Shown here: piece by piece, positions 1 through 8,588 of the stretch
How positions within the stretch are numbered: position 1 is the first letter of the stretch
Layout of the letters: each line of letters opens with the position of its first letter
DNA from: Nonomuraea guangzhouensis
GTDB taxonomy: Bacteria > Actinomycetota > Actinomycetes > Streptosporangiales > Streptosporangiaceae
Assembly: GCF_019396345.1 (NCBI RefSeq)
Contig: NZ_JAHKRM010000003.1
Location: forward strand, 463,187-527,186
Length of the DNA: 64,000 nucleotides
Direction of reading: 5' to 3'
Notes under the pieces: model-generated
Databases searched by the model: none
What the model was told of the DNA's origin: nothing
The model's input: the letters and a program-made list of their open reading frames with translations, nothing else
Translations under genes and position numbers: made by a program

Positions 1-797
1 TGGACGGTCGTCCGGCGAAGGCTCCGTTCCCACTCCTGGAACAGGGTTCGCAGATCGGGTTGCACGGTATGGTTCACCACCATCCAGCCGTTCGCCACCG
101 CGTACATCGCGGCTCCCTGATCGCCGAAGTGCGTCATCTCCATGGGCCCGTTTACGACATTGATGACACCGTCCTGCTCGGCGTGGTTGAACTGCCAGGC
201 AACTCCCGGTGAAGGGGCGACTGCCTGCGAGGGCAAAGCGCCCGTCAGCGCCATGACGATGGGCACCGCTGCACTCCCGGCTTCTTCACCGACCGTCCAG
301 ATCGTCAGGCAGGCACTGATCCTGGCAGCCTTACCTGCAGCCAGAACACCGGCCGGATTGTCTACGTAGCATGCGTTGTCGCTGATGAGGACAGGGCCAA
401 TATGGATCTTCCCCGGGATGCGGATGCCGGCCAGCGACTGGGTCACTGTCCGAAGCAGCTCGGGTGAGGCGGCCTCCTCACCTTCCGCCCTGCGGATCTC
501 ATCGGCCACAACGACATCACCTGGCGCAACGTCCGAGGACAGAGCGCGGCCCGAGCCGAGGAACAGCACCATCCGAGGATTTAGCACGAGCCTTGCCCGC
601 TCAGTGATCGCTACTGTCGGGAACTCCTCCAGCTCCAGCAGGGCAAGCGCCACGATGCTGAGACCCAGACGGCCCATGTCGAACTGGATCCCGCCGTGGA
701 CCTCCGTGCGCGCCCCGATCATGCGCGAACGCAGCATCGCGTGGTCACTGTCCAGGGCGGTCAATACGACGATGGGCCCACCGGCGTCGCTCTCCAT
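1..797 (-). CDS. Nucleoside-phosphorylase-like domain protein, C-terminus off the window edge
   Basis: Reading the minus strand from ATG at 797 (AAGGGAGA ribosome site just upstream) gives 265 residues open to the window edge, so the 3' end is missing. The N-terminal 110 residues have a PNP_UDP_1-like layout: an IVVLTALDSD opening strand and, near residues 78-105, LFLGSGRALSSDVAPGDVVV, resembling the glycine-rich strand-turn and GDVVVA of MTA/SAH-nucleosidase-like folds. A second, different module follows (QFNHAEQDGVINVVNGP, MYAVANGWMVVNHT). In actinomycetes such degenerate PNP-like domains often occur in multidomain proteins of predicted conflict or signalling systems. Catalysis is not shown; the domain may be a nucleotide sensor. 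Family assignment is by eye. Confidence 0.5.
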   Translation of the reverse strand, partial: MESDAGGPIVVLTALDSDHAMLRSRMIGARTEVHGGIQFDMGRLGLSIVALALLELEEFPTVAITERARLVLNPRMVLFLGSGRALSSDVAPGDVVVADEIRRAEGEEAASPELLRTVTQSLAGIRIPGKIHIGPVLISDNACYVDNPAGVLAAGKAARISACLTIWTVGEEAGSAAVPIVMALTGALPSQAVAPSPGVAWQFNHAEQDGVINVVNGPMEMTHFGDQGAAMYAVANGWMVVNHTVQPDLRTLFQEWERSLRRTTV

Positions 798-1296
798 CAA
801 GATCTCCCTTACGTCGGTCGTCCTGCGGCTAACGAATGCTCATCACCAGGATGGAGAATCGCGCGGTGCTATCTGGCAGAAGAAGCCACTCGCTTGGGGA
901 AGACATCCTTGAGCCGCAGCCTGGATCTTGTCGGATTGGTGCCAGGCCAGCCGAACCTGCGTGTCGGCATCGGGGACGACACGTTGAAGGACAGCCAGCT
1001 CCCTGCTCCGGTACTGGACGGATCGTTGGACCGGTGATGGCGCAGCGCCCCATAGGCGTTGAGGGCCACAGCTTCGAAGTCACGCTGGCCAAGACGCTGT
1101 GGGACCAGACGAGGGTCACCGAAGATGGGGCCTCGCGCCGCCACGGCTGTGACACGTCGGTGGTGCCGTACCCGATGGTCGGCCCGAAACGGGCGGTCGT
1201 TGCGGCGATTCGCCCGGAATGAGCTCGCGGCGACGGGTCGCGTTCAGCTTTTCCGGTCGATGCTCATTCGGCCCTCGTCGCGACCAGACTGGAGCC
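798..1296. other. Gene-poor stretch upstream of two divergent genes
   Basis: About 500 bases between the minus-strand PNP-like gene and the plus-strand AraC remnant. Several overlapping open frames exist on both strands, as expected in GC-rich DNA, but none has a clear ribosome site plus a recognisable protein. A minus frame at 869-1144 is the most protein-like and could be a relic; I cannot support a gene. Confidence 0.4.
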
Positions 1297-1995
1297 ATGA
1301 AGGTTGTCAGCACCGACAAGATCCCAGCGGAAGAGCGGTTCGCCTACTAGCGGAGGTGAACTCCAGGCTCTCCATGCCCTATGACTTACTCTGCGACCCC
1401 GCAGATGGAGCGCAAATTCTGGGCGCACGTCGCTTTCAACACGTTCGGACCCGTGCAGGCGGCACTGACAGCGCCGCACTCCGCCCACCGCACCCTCAAG
1501 CTCATCCGGCAGGCCGACCCTGAACTGTTCGAGCTGGCCTGTACGGTGTTCGGTGGCGTCACAGTGACACAGAACGGGCGACACAAGAATCCGGGCTCTG
1601 GAGATCTGGTCCTGATCGATACCTCGCGTCCCTTCCAGGTCGATATTGCGCCGCATATTCCGATGAGCCGGGTGATGATCCTGCGCTTCCCGCGCTCGCT
1701 GCTGCCGTTGCCTTCCCGGGACCTGCGGCGCCTGGGTGCCCCGCGCGAGTCGGGCACTCAGACCATTGGTGCACTGTCTTCACAGTTCCTGCGACAGCTC
1801 GCTCGGCACATGCCCGAGCTCAGTCCGTCGGAGACCTCCCAGCTGTCCACCCTCACGCTCGACGTGCTGACCCTGGTACTGGCCCACGCGCTCGGCGCTG
1901 AGAGCGCGGTGCCACACCGCAGCGCCTACGGCCTCTCTCCGCGCCAGCTCCGCCGCCAGAGCACGACAGCGAGCACGACAGTGCACGCAGACTGA
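1297..1995 (+). pseudogene. AraC-family regulator pseudogene lacking its helix-turn-helix
   Basis: The ATG at 1297 starts MKVVSTDKIPAEERFAY, then an in-frame TAG where family members have Trp. Coding continues one frame over (EVNSRLSMPYDLLCDPADGAQ) and returns to the first frame at FWAHVAFNTFGPVQ, so two compensating frameshifts and a nonsense codon are present. The AraC_binding_2-type sensing domain follows to about base 1915. It then jumps directly to RSAYGLSPRQLRRQS, the extreme C-terminus of AraC proteins. Roughly 100 residues carrying both helix-turn-helix motifs are missing without loss of frame. The gene is dead as an activator; an internal start at 1381 could still give a DNA-binding-deficient sensing domain. 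Confidence 0.75.
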
Positions 1996-2331
1996 AGTAC
2001 TGTGCGCCCGCCCGTAACGACAGGCCCGGCTACAGCCTGCATTCTTGCGTGAGTAAGCCAACGGGGAAATCCACGCAAGGAGCGCAATGAAACTCGCCGC
2101 AGCAGCCGGGACAATGCTTGTTCGGCTCCTCCCTGGCGGCTGCTTCCAGCCGCTCGGGACGCGCCTATGGCGCAGCGTTAAACGCGTTCCGAATGCTCTC
2201 CCCCCGTGAAACACAAACACCTTGCCGACAAATGCCCGGTTACTGTCCGGTTGCTGCCCTTCTGATCTCACTTTCCTTGTGAAAGTGTGATATCGGACAA
2301 ATGGACTGAGCTGAGAAAGGAGGAGTCAGTC

Positions 2332-2602
2332 GTGCGCCCGATGGTGAAGAAACCATTTCTGGCCGTGCGTCGCGTACGCTGAGTGAGCTGGACGGGCATC
2401 CAGGCCATCAACAAGCCGGACTGCTACGGGGGCGAGTCCATCTGGCACGAGCCGGTCAACAACAACACCGGCGCCACCACAAGAACCGCGCCTGTACGAC
2501 GGGGACGGGTGGAAATAGCCGGCCGTGAATGAATCCGGCGCGGCGATCGTATGCGTCCCCAGCCTGCTCGACCCGAGCGGATACCAGGGCGGGCAGCCTT
2601 AA
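2332..2602 (+). pseudogene. Decayed small gene of unknown function
   Basis: A strong ribosome site (AAAGGAGGAG, 2316-2325) precedes GTG at 2332. The reading VRPMVKKPFLAVRRVR is cut by TGA at 2380, resumes as WTGIQAINKPDCYGGESIW in the same frame, shifts by one base near 2478 to QEPRLYDGDGWK, meets TAG at about 2516 and continues VNESGAAIVCVPSLLDP to TAA at 2600-2602. Three separate lesions in about 90 codons with sensible protein text between them indicate a former gene. I do not recognise the family. Upstream, 1996-2331 holds a possible truncated secreted-protein start (MKLAAAAGTML at about 2088) but nothing firm. Confidence 0.4.
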
Positions 2603-2653
2603 TGGAAGCGGCCCGGATGATTGACCTTCCCCATAATGAGAGGAAATCTTGCT

Positions 2654-4078
2654 GTGCTCACCAAGTTAGGCCTGCTGTCGGCCCTGATCGGGCTGCCACT
2701 GGCCATGACACCCACCGTCTCGCCCGTGGAGCCGACCCCGCGCTCCGTGTACGTCACGAGCATCCTGGAGAAAAACATCACAAGGTTCGCGATCCAGCAG
2801 GACGGCAGCCTGAAGGCGGACGCCAAGCTGACGGAGACCGGCAAGGCTCCCCGCGGAATCGAGATCTCACCCGACGCGCGCACGGTCTATGTCGCCAACG
2901 GCGATGACAACACGATCACGACATACCGGGTCGGCTTTGACGGTCGCCTCGTCCCCCTGGGGTCGCCCACCCCCACCCCAGAGGACCCGGACGACGCCCT
3001 CGTGTCCCCCAACGGGCAGCGGCTGTACGTCATCAGCCGCAGAGCCGCGACGGTGACGATGTTCCCCATCGCGAGCGACGGCACGCTCACGACGTCCGGA
3101 ACATCCTTCCCGGTTCTGGGAGAAAATCCCCGGGGGATAGCCATGACCCCCGACGGTCGCAACCTGTACGTGACCACCGGCGACCCGGTGGCGGACATCG
3201 AACCGGATGTGCTGGTCAGATTCAGGGTCGAGGACAATGGCAAGCTCAAGCGGCAGCCCGACACGACGCCGATCGGCGCGGCGGGCGGCGCGATGGCCCT
3301 CACGCCCGACGGCAAGTTCCTCTTCGTGCCGTGCGCGGCGAGGCATGAAGGCGAGGAGTCGCACGACGTGTTCGCCTTCAGCGTCGGCTCGGAGGGCGCC
3401 CTGAAGCCGGTGCCCGGCTCGCCGTTCCCCGCGCCCGACGTCCCGATCGCGGCCGCCGTGACCCCCGACGGTCGCAACCTGTATGTGACGGACGGGGGGC
3501 TGATAGAAAGCGAGACCAAGCTGGTGTCGGCATACACCATCCGCGACAACGGCTCCCTTGACCACATCGCGGACTTCAATGCGGGCGACAGCCCGGTGGC
3601 GCTGGGGCCCTCGCCGGATGGCCGGTGGCTGTACGTGTCGAACCTCAACTCCAGCGACGTCTCGGCATTCCGCATCAAACCGGGCGGCGAACTGATACAG
3701 CCCGGCCCCCCGGTCCCCACCGGAGGCAAGCGGCCCGCGTTCCAGTCGCTCGCCGTGCAACCGAACCAAGGCCCTCAGGCGGTGCTGTCCGTCAGTGAGC
3801 CGACCGGACTCGAGGCCGGCTTCGACGCCTCGACCTCACCGGATCCGGACGGCCGCGTCGTCCGCTATGACTGGACCTTCGGCGACGGGACCGTGCTCAA
3901 GGACGGAGGGCCGCGGCCCACGCACCGCTTCCCCGCGCCCGGCACGTACCAGGTCACCGTGGTCGTCACCGACAACGAGGGCTGCTCGACCGACCTGATC
4001 TTCACCGGAACCTCGACCCAGTGCAACGGCTCCGCCCTGGCACGCGCCCAGCAAGCGGTCACCGTCACGTCGGGCTGA
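2654..4078 (+). CDS. Secreted YVTN beta-propeller protein with C-terminal PKD domain
   Basis: The GTG at 2654 is preferred because AGAGGAAA sits about 9 bases upstream; an ATG at 2636 in the same frame lacks a ribosome site. The N-terminus (residues 1-30) is a signal peptide or anchor. Residues about 35-365 form a lactonase/YVTN-type seven-bladed propeller, with repeated SPDGRxLYV units (ISPDARTVYVAN, TPDGRNLYVTTG, TPDGRNLYVTDG, SPDGRWLYVSN). A PKD domain follows (about 375-465) with FDASTSPDPDG, YDWTFGDG and the HRFPAPGTYQVTVVVTDN signature. It probably binds polysaccharide or protein outside the cell. Lactonase activity is not implied, since most such proteins lack a proven substrate. It stands alone between a decayed gene and a membrane protein. 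Confidence 0.8.
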   Translation: MLTKLGLLSALIGLPLAMTPTVSPVEPTPRSVYVTSILEKNITRFAIQQDGSLKADAKLTETGKAPRGIEISPDARTVYVANGDDNTITTYRVGFDGRLVPLGSPTPTPEDPDDALVSPNGQRLYVISRRAATVTMFPIASDGTLTTSGTSFPVLGENPRGIAMTPDGRNLYVTTGDPVADIEPDVLVRFRVEDNGKLKRQPDTTPIGAAGGAMALTPDGKFLFVPCAARHEGEESHDVFAFSVGSEGALKPVPGSPFPAPDVPIAAAVTPDGRNLYVTDGGLIESETKLVSAYTIRDNGSLDHIADFNAGDSPVALGPSPDGRWLYVSNLNSSDVSAFRIKPGGELIQPGPPVPTGGKRPAFQSLAVQPNQGPQAVLSVSEPTGLEAGFDASTSPDPDGRVVRYDWTFGDGTVLKDGGPRPTHRFPAPGTYQVTVVVTDNEGCSTDLIFTGTSTQCNGSALARAQQAVTVTSG

Positions 4079-4117
4079 ACGACCCTCCACGGGTAGTGAT
4101 CGTTGTAAAGATGGGGC

Positions 4118-4846
4118 ATGAGGCTTCCCCGGTTCCGTCTGCTGCCGCGCCGCGTATCTTGGCCCAAACGTTCTTTAAGGCGATGGATCGTGGTCGCGCT
4201 CGGGCTGGGGATGCTCGTGGCGGCGCTCGTCGGCGCCGCCGGCCCGTACCAGCAGACCAGGGAGTTCCGCGAGGTCGTGGCGTGCGATCGGGGCGTCGGC
4301 GACTGCTTCGGCAACGAGGCAGGATCCATTGTCGGCCGGCGCACCTACACCACGACCTCGACGACCACCGACGCCAACGGCCAAACGCACACGAGCACGA
4401 CCACCCACTACGAAATCACCTGGCAGCGGGCCAACGGATCACGGCAGGCCCGCGACGTGTCCTCCGGCTTCTACGTCAAGGCCAAACAGGGACAACCGGC
4501 CACACTGCGGCTCTGGCACGGCGAAGTCGTCGGGGTGGAGGTGATGGGCGGCGAGCAGTGGTTCCTGCCGGAGTCCGGCACAACGCTCAGCCGCTGGCTG
4601 TACCTGGCCTTCTTCGGCCTCGGGGTCCTGCTGTGGGGACTGTTGTTCGGCTGGTGGGACGGGCTCTTCATGCTCGCCTTCCGCACCTTCGCCTGGATGT
4701 TCATGAGCTTCATGCCAGTGGACATCACGACGGACGCCCTGGCCTACGGCTGGACGACCGGGACCGATCTCGTGGTACAGATCCTGTTCGCCCTCTTCTT
4801 CACCGGGATCGCCGCCGGGTTACTCTTCGGCTCACTCGGCGGCTGA
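4118..4846 (+). CDS. Four-helix membrane protein with Thr-rich extracytoplasmic segment
   Basis: A 242-residue protein of no family I recognise. A basic N-terminus (RFRLLPRRVSWPKRSLRR) leads into a transmembrane helix (about 23-43). A polar segment follows with ACDRGVGDC, which could form a disulfide, and a striking threonine run (YTTTSTTTDANGQTHTSTTT). Three further hydrophobic helices lie at about 163-240. The topology suggests an anchored protein with one exposed domain of about 110 residues. The stop lies 2 bases from the stop of the convergent MFS gene. Codon use is like the neighbours. Confidence 0.65.
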   Translation: MRLPRFRLLPRRVSWPKRSLRRWIVVALGLGMLVAALVGAAGPYQQTREFREVVACDRGVGDCFGNEAGSIVGRRTYTTTSTTTDANGQTHTSTTTHYEITWQRANGSRQARDVSSGFYVKAKQGQPATLRLWHGEVVGVEVMGGEQWFLPESGTTLSRWLYLAFFGLGVLLWGLLFGWWDGLFMLAFRTFAWMFMSFMPVDITTDALAYGWTTGTDLVVQILFALFFTGIAAGLLFGSLGG

Positions 4847-4848
4847 TC

Positions 4849-6078
4849 TCAATCGTCGTGGGCGATCAGCATGAGCTGCCGCCACAGCAACACCACGAAC
4901 ACCGCGGAACCCGCGAAGGCAAACCAGAAGGGCGCCGCGACACCGAAGCGGGTGGCCAGGACACCGCCGATCAACGAGCCGACCACCAGACCGGCGTACA
5001 CACAGACGGTGTTGACGCTGCCCACTCGGCCCTGCAGTTCGTGCGGGACCGCGCGCTGGCGGACGGTGACCGAGGTCGTGCCCCAGATGAAGGCGTGCGC
5101 GCCGAAGGCCAGGAAGATGCCCCCGGCGACCCACGGCGAATGCGTCAGGGCCAAGCCCAGGTGAGTGAACGTCTCGATGATGAGTCCGATCCGCATCAGA
5201 GCGCCGAGGCTCACCCTGCGGGTGATGGCCCCGTACAGGCTGGTGCCGATCAAGCCGCCGATCGCGCCGATGGTGGTCATCAGACCGAAGCCCAGGGCGC
5301 CGAGGCCGAGCTGCTCCTGGGTGTAGAGGACGAGCACCGACCAGGCCGCGCCGAACGTGAAGTTGAAGATCAGGATGGTGAGCGCCAGCGTGCGGACCGC
5401 CGCGTGCTGGATGGTCCAGCTGAACCCGGCGATCAGCTCTCGTACGGTGTCGGGCATCACGGGGTCGTCGGCCTGCCGCCCGTGCGGCGGCAACGTGATC
5501 CGGGAGACCAGGACGATCCCCGCCACCACCAGCAGCAGCTGGCCCGCGAACGGCCAGATCAAGCCCAGGCCGAACAGCGCCGCGCCGACCGGCGGCCCGG
5601 CGAGCTGATTGAGCGTGATGAACCCCGTGCCCAAGCGGGCGTTGGCGATGACGAGATCGTCCTTGCCGACCATCATGGGCGTCAGCGTGGCCGTCGCGTT
5701 GTCGGCGAACACCTCGGCGATGGACCGCAGCGTGAGCGCCGCCAGTGCCGTCGCCACGGTCACGGTGCCGCTCACCATGAGCGCGACGAGCGCCGCCAGC
5801 ACCACGGCCCGCACCGCGTTCGCGACGAGCACGATCCGGCGCCGGTCGTGCCGATCCGACAGCACGCCCGCGTACAGGCCGAACAGCAGCGGCGGCGCCC
5901 AGCCCACCAGAGCCGACAGCGAAATCAGCAGCGGGTCGCGAGTCAACGTCGAGATCAGCAGTGGACCCGCCGCGGCCGCGACCCCGTCACCGAGATTTGT
6001 CAGCCAGCTCGAGGCCAGCAACCACCGAAATCCTGTCCCCAGCCGAGCAGGCAGGACTCGCTCCACCACTGTAGTCAC
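4849..6078 (-). CDS. MFS transporter, EntS/MFS_3-like exporter
   Basis: A 409-residue twelve-helix major facilitator protein. The opening FRWLLASSWLTNLGDGVAAAAGPLL and GLYAGVLSDRHDRRRIVL (loop 2-3 motif A-like, about residues 68-85) match the MFS_3/enterobactin-exporter group. A second copy of the pattern occurs in the C-terminal half. A function as proton-driven exporter of a small hydrophobic or siderophore-like compound is family-based; the substrate is unknown. The next minus-strand gene upstream is the XRE regulator at 6137-6958, only 58 bases away, so the two may be co-transcribed and the regulator may control the exporter. Confidence 0.85.
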   Translation of the reverse strand: MTTVVERVLPARLGTGFRWLLASSWLTNLGDGVAAAAGPLLISTLTRDPLLISLSALVGWAPPLLFGLYAGVLSDRHDRRRIVLVANAVRAVVLAALVALMVSGTVTVATALAALTLRSIAEVFADNATATLTPMMVGKDDLVIANARLGTGFITLNQLAGPPVGAALFGLGLIWPFAGQLLLVVAGIVLVSRITLPPHGRQADDPVMPDTVRELIAGFSWTIQHAAVRTLALTILIFNFTFGAAWSVLVLYTQEQLGLGALGFGLMTTIGAIGGLIGTSLYGAITRRVSLGALMRIGLIIETFTHLGLALTHSPWVAGGIFLAFGAHAFIWGTTSVTVRQRAVPHELQGRVGSVNTVCVYAGLVVGSLIGGVLATRFGVAAPFWFAFAGSAVFVVLLWRQLMLIAHDD

Positions 6079-6136
6079 GAGCGCAAAACCATACGTTTTG
6101 CCGGCATCTCCGGCAACGCGTTTTCGCGTCGACGCG

Positions 6137-6958
6137 CTATGTGATGAGGCGGTCGAGGGCGGCGGCAGTGGCCTCGTCGGAGGCGAGGTAGACGACCAGC
6201 CGCAGCTCGTCGGGGTCGGGAAGTTCCAGGCTCTCGTACGCCAGTCGCAGCTCTCCCACCTGCGGGTGCGCCCATCGCTCGACCCCGGTGCGCGCGGGCA
6301 GTGCGGCCGAGCCCTCGAACCGGTCGCGGAAGCGGGCGTCGGCGGTGATCGTCAGCTCCTCGGCGAGCAGTGCCGCGTGCGGGTCGCCGAGCGCGGCCGC
6401 GGCCCGCAGCGCGGCGGCCCGCTCGCCGGCGACCGTGTCCCAGTCCGGGTGGGCATCGTGCGCCCGCGGGTCGGTGAACGCGTACCGGACCAGGTTCGGT
6501 GGCTCGGCCTCCAGCAGCCCGGTCGGGCTGGCGAGCCGCGCGAACCCGGCCGTCCACGCGAGCAGGTCACCGGGCCGGTTGGCGACCAGCGCCGGCGCGG
6601 GCTCGAGCTGGTCCAGCAGCGCCTGTACGGTCGGGCGCACCGTCAGGGCCCGCGTCGCGGCGGCCCCGTCGCACGTGCCGCCGCCGGTGGTCTTCGCCAG
6701 CCGGTGCAGGTGGATCCGCTCGTCACGGGACAGACCCAGCGTCTCCGCGAGCGCGGCGAGCACCTGGGCGGACGGGCTGCGGTCGCGCCCCTGCTCCAGC
6801 CGGGTGAGGTAATCCACGCTGACGCCGGCGAGCGTGGCCAGCTCGGCCCGGCGCAGCCCAGGTGTGCGGCGCCGGTCCCCGTTGGGGAGTCCGACCGCGG
6901 TCGGCGGGACCGCCTCCCGGTGCGCGCGTAGAAACGCGCCCAGCTCTGTCTCCCTCAT
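6137..6958 (-). CDS. XRE-family regulator with MmyB-like ligand-binding domain
   Basis: A 273-residue regulator. Residues 1-85 hold a helix-turn-helix (LRRAELATLAGVSVDYLTRLEQGRDRSPS) typical of the actinobacterial XRE/MmyB class. Residues about 105-265 form the PAS-like MLTR domain (ALVANRPGDLLAWTAGFARL, RFRDRFEGSAALPARTGVERWAHPQVGEL), which binds fatty-acyl or other small ligands in characterised relatives. It is divergent from the FMN reductase/DsbA pair and lies upstream of the MFS gene. In this family the regulator commonly controls the adjacent oxidoreductase. The inverted repeat at 6983-7001 is a candidate operator. Confidence 0.85.
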   Translation of the reverse strand: MRETELGAFLRAHREAVPPTAVGLPNGDRRRTPGLRRAELATLAGVSVDYLTRLEQGRDRSPSAQVLAALAETLGLSRDERIHLHRLAKTTGGGTCDGAAATRALTVRPTVQALLDQLEPAPALVANRPGDLLAWTAGFARLASPTGLLEAEPPNLVRYAFTDPRAHDAHPDWDTVAGERAAALRAAAALGDPHAALLAEELTITADARFRDRFEGSAALPARTGVERWAHPQVGELRLAYESLELPDPDELRLVVYLASDEATAAALDRLIT

Positions 6959-6982
6959 CGACTGCGATTGTACGCGGCGAGC

Positions 6983-7001
6983 CTGGCCCTGCCAGGGCTA
7001 G
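6983..7001. promoter_or_regulatory. Candidate operator between divergent XRE regulator and FMN reductase
   Basis: CTGGCCCTG-C-CAGGGCTAG is an inverted repeat with 8 of 9 pairs, placed between the start of the XRE gene (6958) and the FMN reductase (7076). Position and symmetry fit a regulator-binding site. GC-rich dyads arise easily by chance here, so support is moderate. Confidence 0.35.
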
Positions 7002-7075
7002 GAAAACCGCAACCTGGCCCGACCCGCCCAGCGCCGGGACGCTGAGCACATTCACCAAAAGTGAGGAGCAAGCCC

Positions 7076-7678
7076 ATGATCCAGATCGCGATCATTTTGG
7101 GCAGCACCCGCCCCGGGCGCCGCGTGGAGGACGTGGCCCAGTGGGTCGCCGAGGCCGCCGGCCGACATCCCGCCGTCAAGGCCAGGCAGGCCGGCCTCGA
7201 ACTCGTCGACATAGCCGACTACGGGCTGCCGTTGCTGGATGAGCCCGCGCCCGCGGTCATCGGTTACTACCAGAACGCACATACCAAGCGGTGGGCGGCC
7301 ACGATCGACAGGTTCGACGGGTTCGTGTTCGTCACGCCGGAGTACAACAGCGCCATCCCCGCCGCGCTGAAAAACGCCATCGACTACCTGTACGCCGAAT
7401 GGAACGACAAGGCAGCCGGGATCGTCAGCTACGGGGTCTACGGCGGCACCCGCGCCGCCGAACAACTACGGCAGACCATGGGCGAGATCAAAGTCGCCGA
7501 CGTACACGCCCAAGTCGCGATCAACCCGTACTACGACTTCGACTTCGCCGAATCCAAGGCCGGCGTGTGCGCCCCCGGCGAACGCCAGGAAGCCGCCCTG
7601 ACCCTCATGCTGGATGAAGTCCTCGCGTGGTCCCGTGCCCTCCGAGCGCTGCGCTTCATGAGAGAGGACCCGGGATGA
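7076..7678 (+). CDS. NADPH-dependent FMN reductase family protein
   Basis: A 200-residue flavodoxin-fold protein. The phosphate-binding loop LGSTRPGRR (residues 8-16) and the FVTPEYNSAIPAALKNAIDYL block (about 82-103) are diagnostic of the NADPH-dependent FMN reductase/azoreductase-like family. ATG at 7076 is chosen because GAGGAGC lies just upstream; a GTG 15 bases earlier overlaps the ribosome site. The stop overlaps the start of the DsbA-like gene by ATGA, so the two are translationally coupled and probably form a small redox operon under the divergent XRE regulator. Confidence 0.88.
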   Translation: MIQIAIILGSTRPGRRVEDVAQWVAEAAGRHPAVKARQAGLELVDIADYGLPLLDEPAPAVIGYYQNAHTKRWAATIDRFDGFVFVTPEYNSAIPAALKNAIDYLYAEWNDKAAGIVSYGVYGGTRAAEQLRQTMGEIKVADVHAQVAINPYYDFDFAESKAGVCAPGERQEAALTLMLDEVLAWSRALRALRFMREDPG

Positions 7679-8307
7679 AGGTAGAGGTGTACGGCGATAT
7701 CGCGTGCCCGTGGTGCCGCCTCGGCACGCACCAGTTCCACCGCGCGGTGGCCACGACCGGTGCGGAACCGGACGTCGAACTCGTCCATCGCCCGTACCAG
7801 CTGATCCCTGACGCGCCCGAGGAGCCCCGGCCACTGATGGACACGGTGGCCGAGATGTTCGGTCCGGAACAAGCTGCGGCGATGCTCGCGGAGATGACCC
7901 GGCTCGGTGCCGGTGAGGGAATTGAGTACCGATTCGACCGTGCGATGGCGGTCAACACCTTGACCGCGCACCGGCTGCTGTGGCTCGCCCTGGACGAGTA
8001 CGGTGCCGGGGTGCAGGCCGCGCTGGCGACCACCCTTTACGACGCGTACTTCCGCGACGGCGTGAACGTCGCCGACCACCCGCGACTCACCCAGTTGGCC
8101 GAGCGGGCCGGCTTGGCCGGCGACCGGGTGCGGACCTTTCTCGCCTCCGGGGAGGGGGTCGCCGAGGTACGTGAGCAGGTGGCCGCGGCGCGGCGGGAGG
8201 GCGTCACCACCGTACCGAGATTCGTCTTCGAGAACGGCGCGCTGATCGTGGGCGTGACCAGCACGGAGGCGCTCGGCGACGCGCTCCGGAAGGCCGGCGG
8301 TCGGTAA
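7675..8307 (+). CDS. DsbA-family (FrnE-like) oxidoreductase
   Basis: A 210-residue thioredoxin-fold protein starting at the ATG of the ATGA overlap with the upstream gene. The active-site CPWC lies at about residues 11-14 (DIACPWCRLG), and the cis-Pro loop is TTVPRFVFENG (about 181-191), as in FrnE/HCCA-isomerase-like DsbA proteins. There is no signal peptide, so it acts in the cytoplasm. Likely role is thiol-disulfide exchange or a glutathione/mycothiol-like isomerisation, together with the FMN reductase. Confidence 0.88.
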   Translation: MKVEVYGDIACPWCRLGTHQFHRAVATTGAEPDVELVHRPYQLIPDAPEEPRPLMDTVAEMFGPEQAAAMLAEMTRLGAGEGIEYRFDRAMAVNTLTAHRLLWLALDEYGAGVQAALATTLYDAYFRDGVNVADHPRLTQLAERAGLAGDRVRTFLASGEGVAEVREQVAAARREGVTTVPRFVFENGALIVGVTSTEALGDALRKAGGR

Positions 8308-8338
8308 TGCGCCCCGGCGAGACGAGGGTTACGGCGAT

Positions 8339-8588
8339 TCACCATGGTGATCCAACGTTTGGCCCCACCCAATTGTTGACACTGACCTCGATGGTCACGG
8401 GGTGCTCGATGCCATCGTCATCTGGGTTGTCCAGCTGGAAGGCCAGCCCCTCGTGAGAGGTGTGGTCCGCAGCACGAACAGCGGCTCGGATAAGCGCTCG
8501 TAGTCGCGGACGTAGCGCCGGCAATGGTCCGACCTGCGCGTCATCCTGACAGGGGAGGAAATGGAGGAGAGTTGCCGGATCCGCCACA
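8339..8588 (-). other. Possible relic upstream of corA
   Basis: Between 8308 and 8588 no complete gene is supported. On the minus strand one frame contains CRRYVRDYERLSE, close to the C-terminal RxxRDYERxxE block of IS5-type transposases, and another frame contains HTSHEGLAFQLDNPDDDGIE, which reads like protein but is unknown to me. The most economical explanation is debris of an insertion sequence joined to something else. The match is short. Confidence 0.25.

Noticed and set aside
4021..6931. Very long plus-strand open frames (over 700 and 400 codons) opposite the MFS and XRE genes
   Set aside because: They are Arg/Gln/Ala-rich antisense shadows of the minus-strand genes, lack ribosome sites and domains; long shadows are expected at this GC content.
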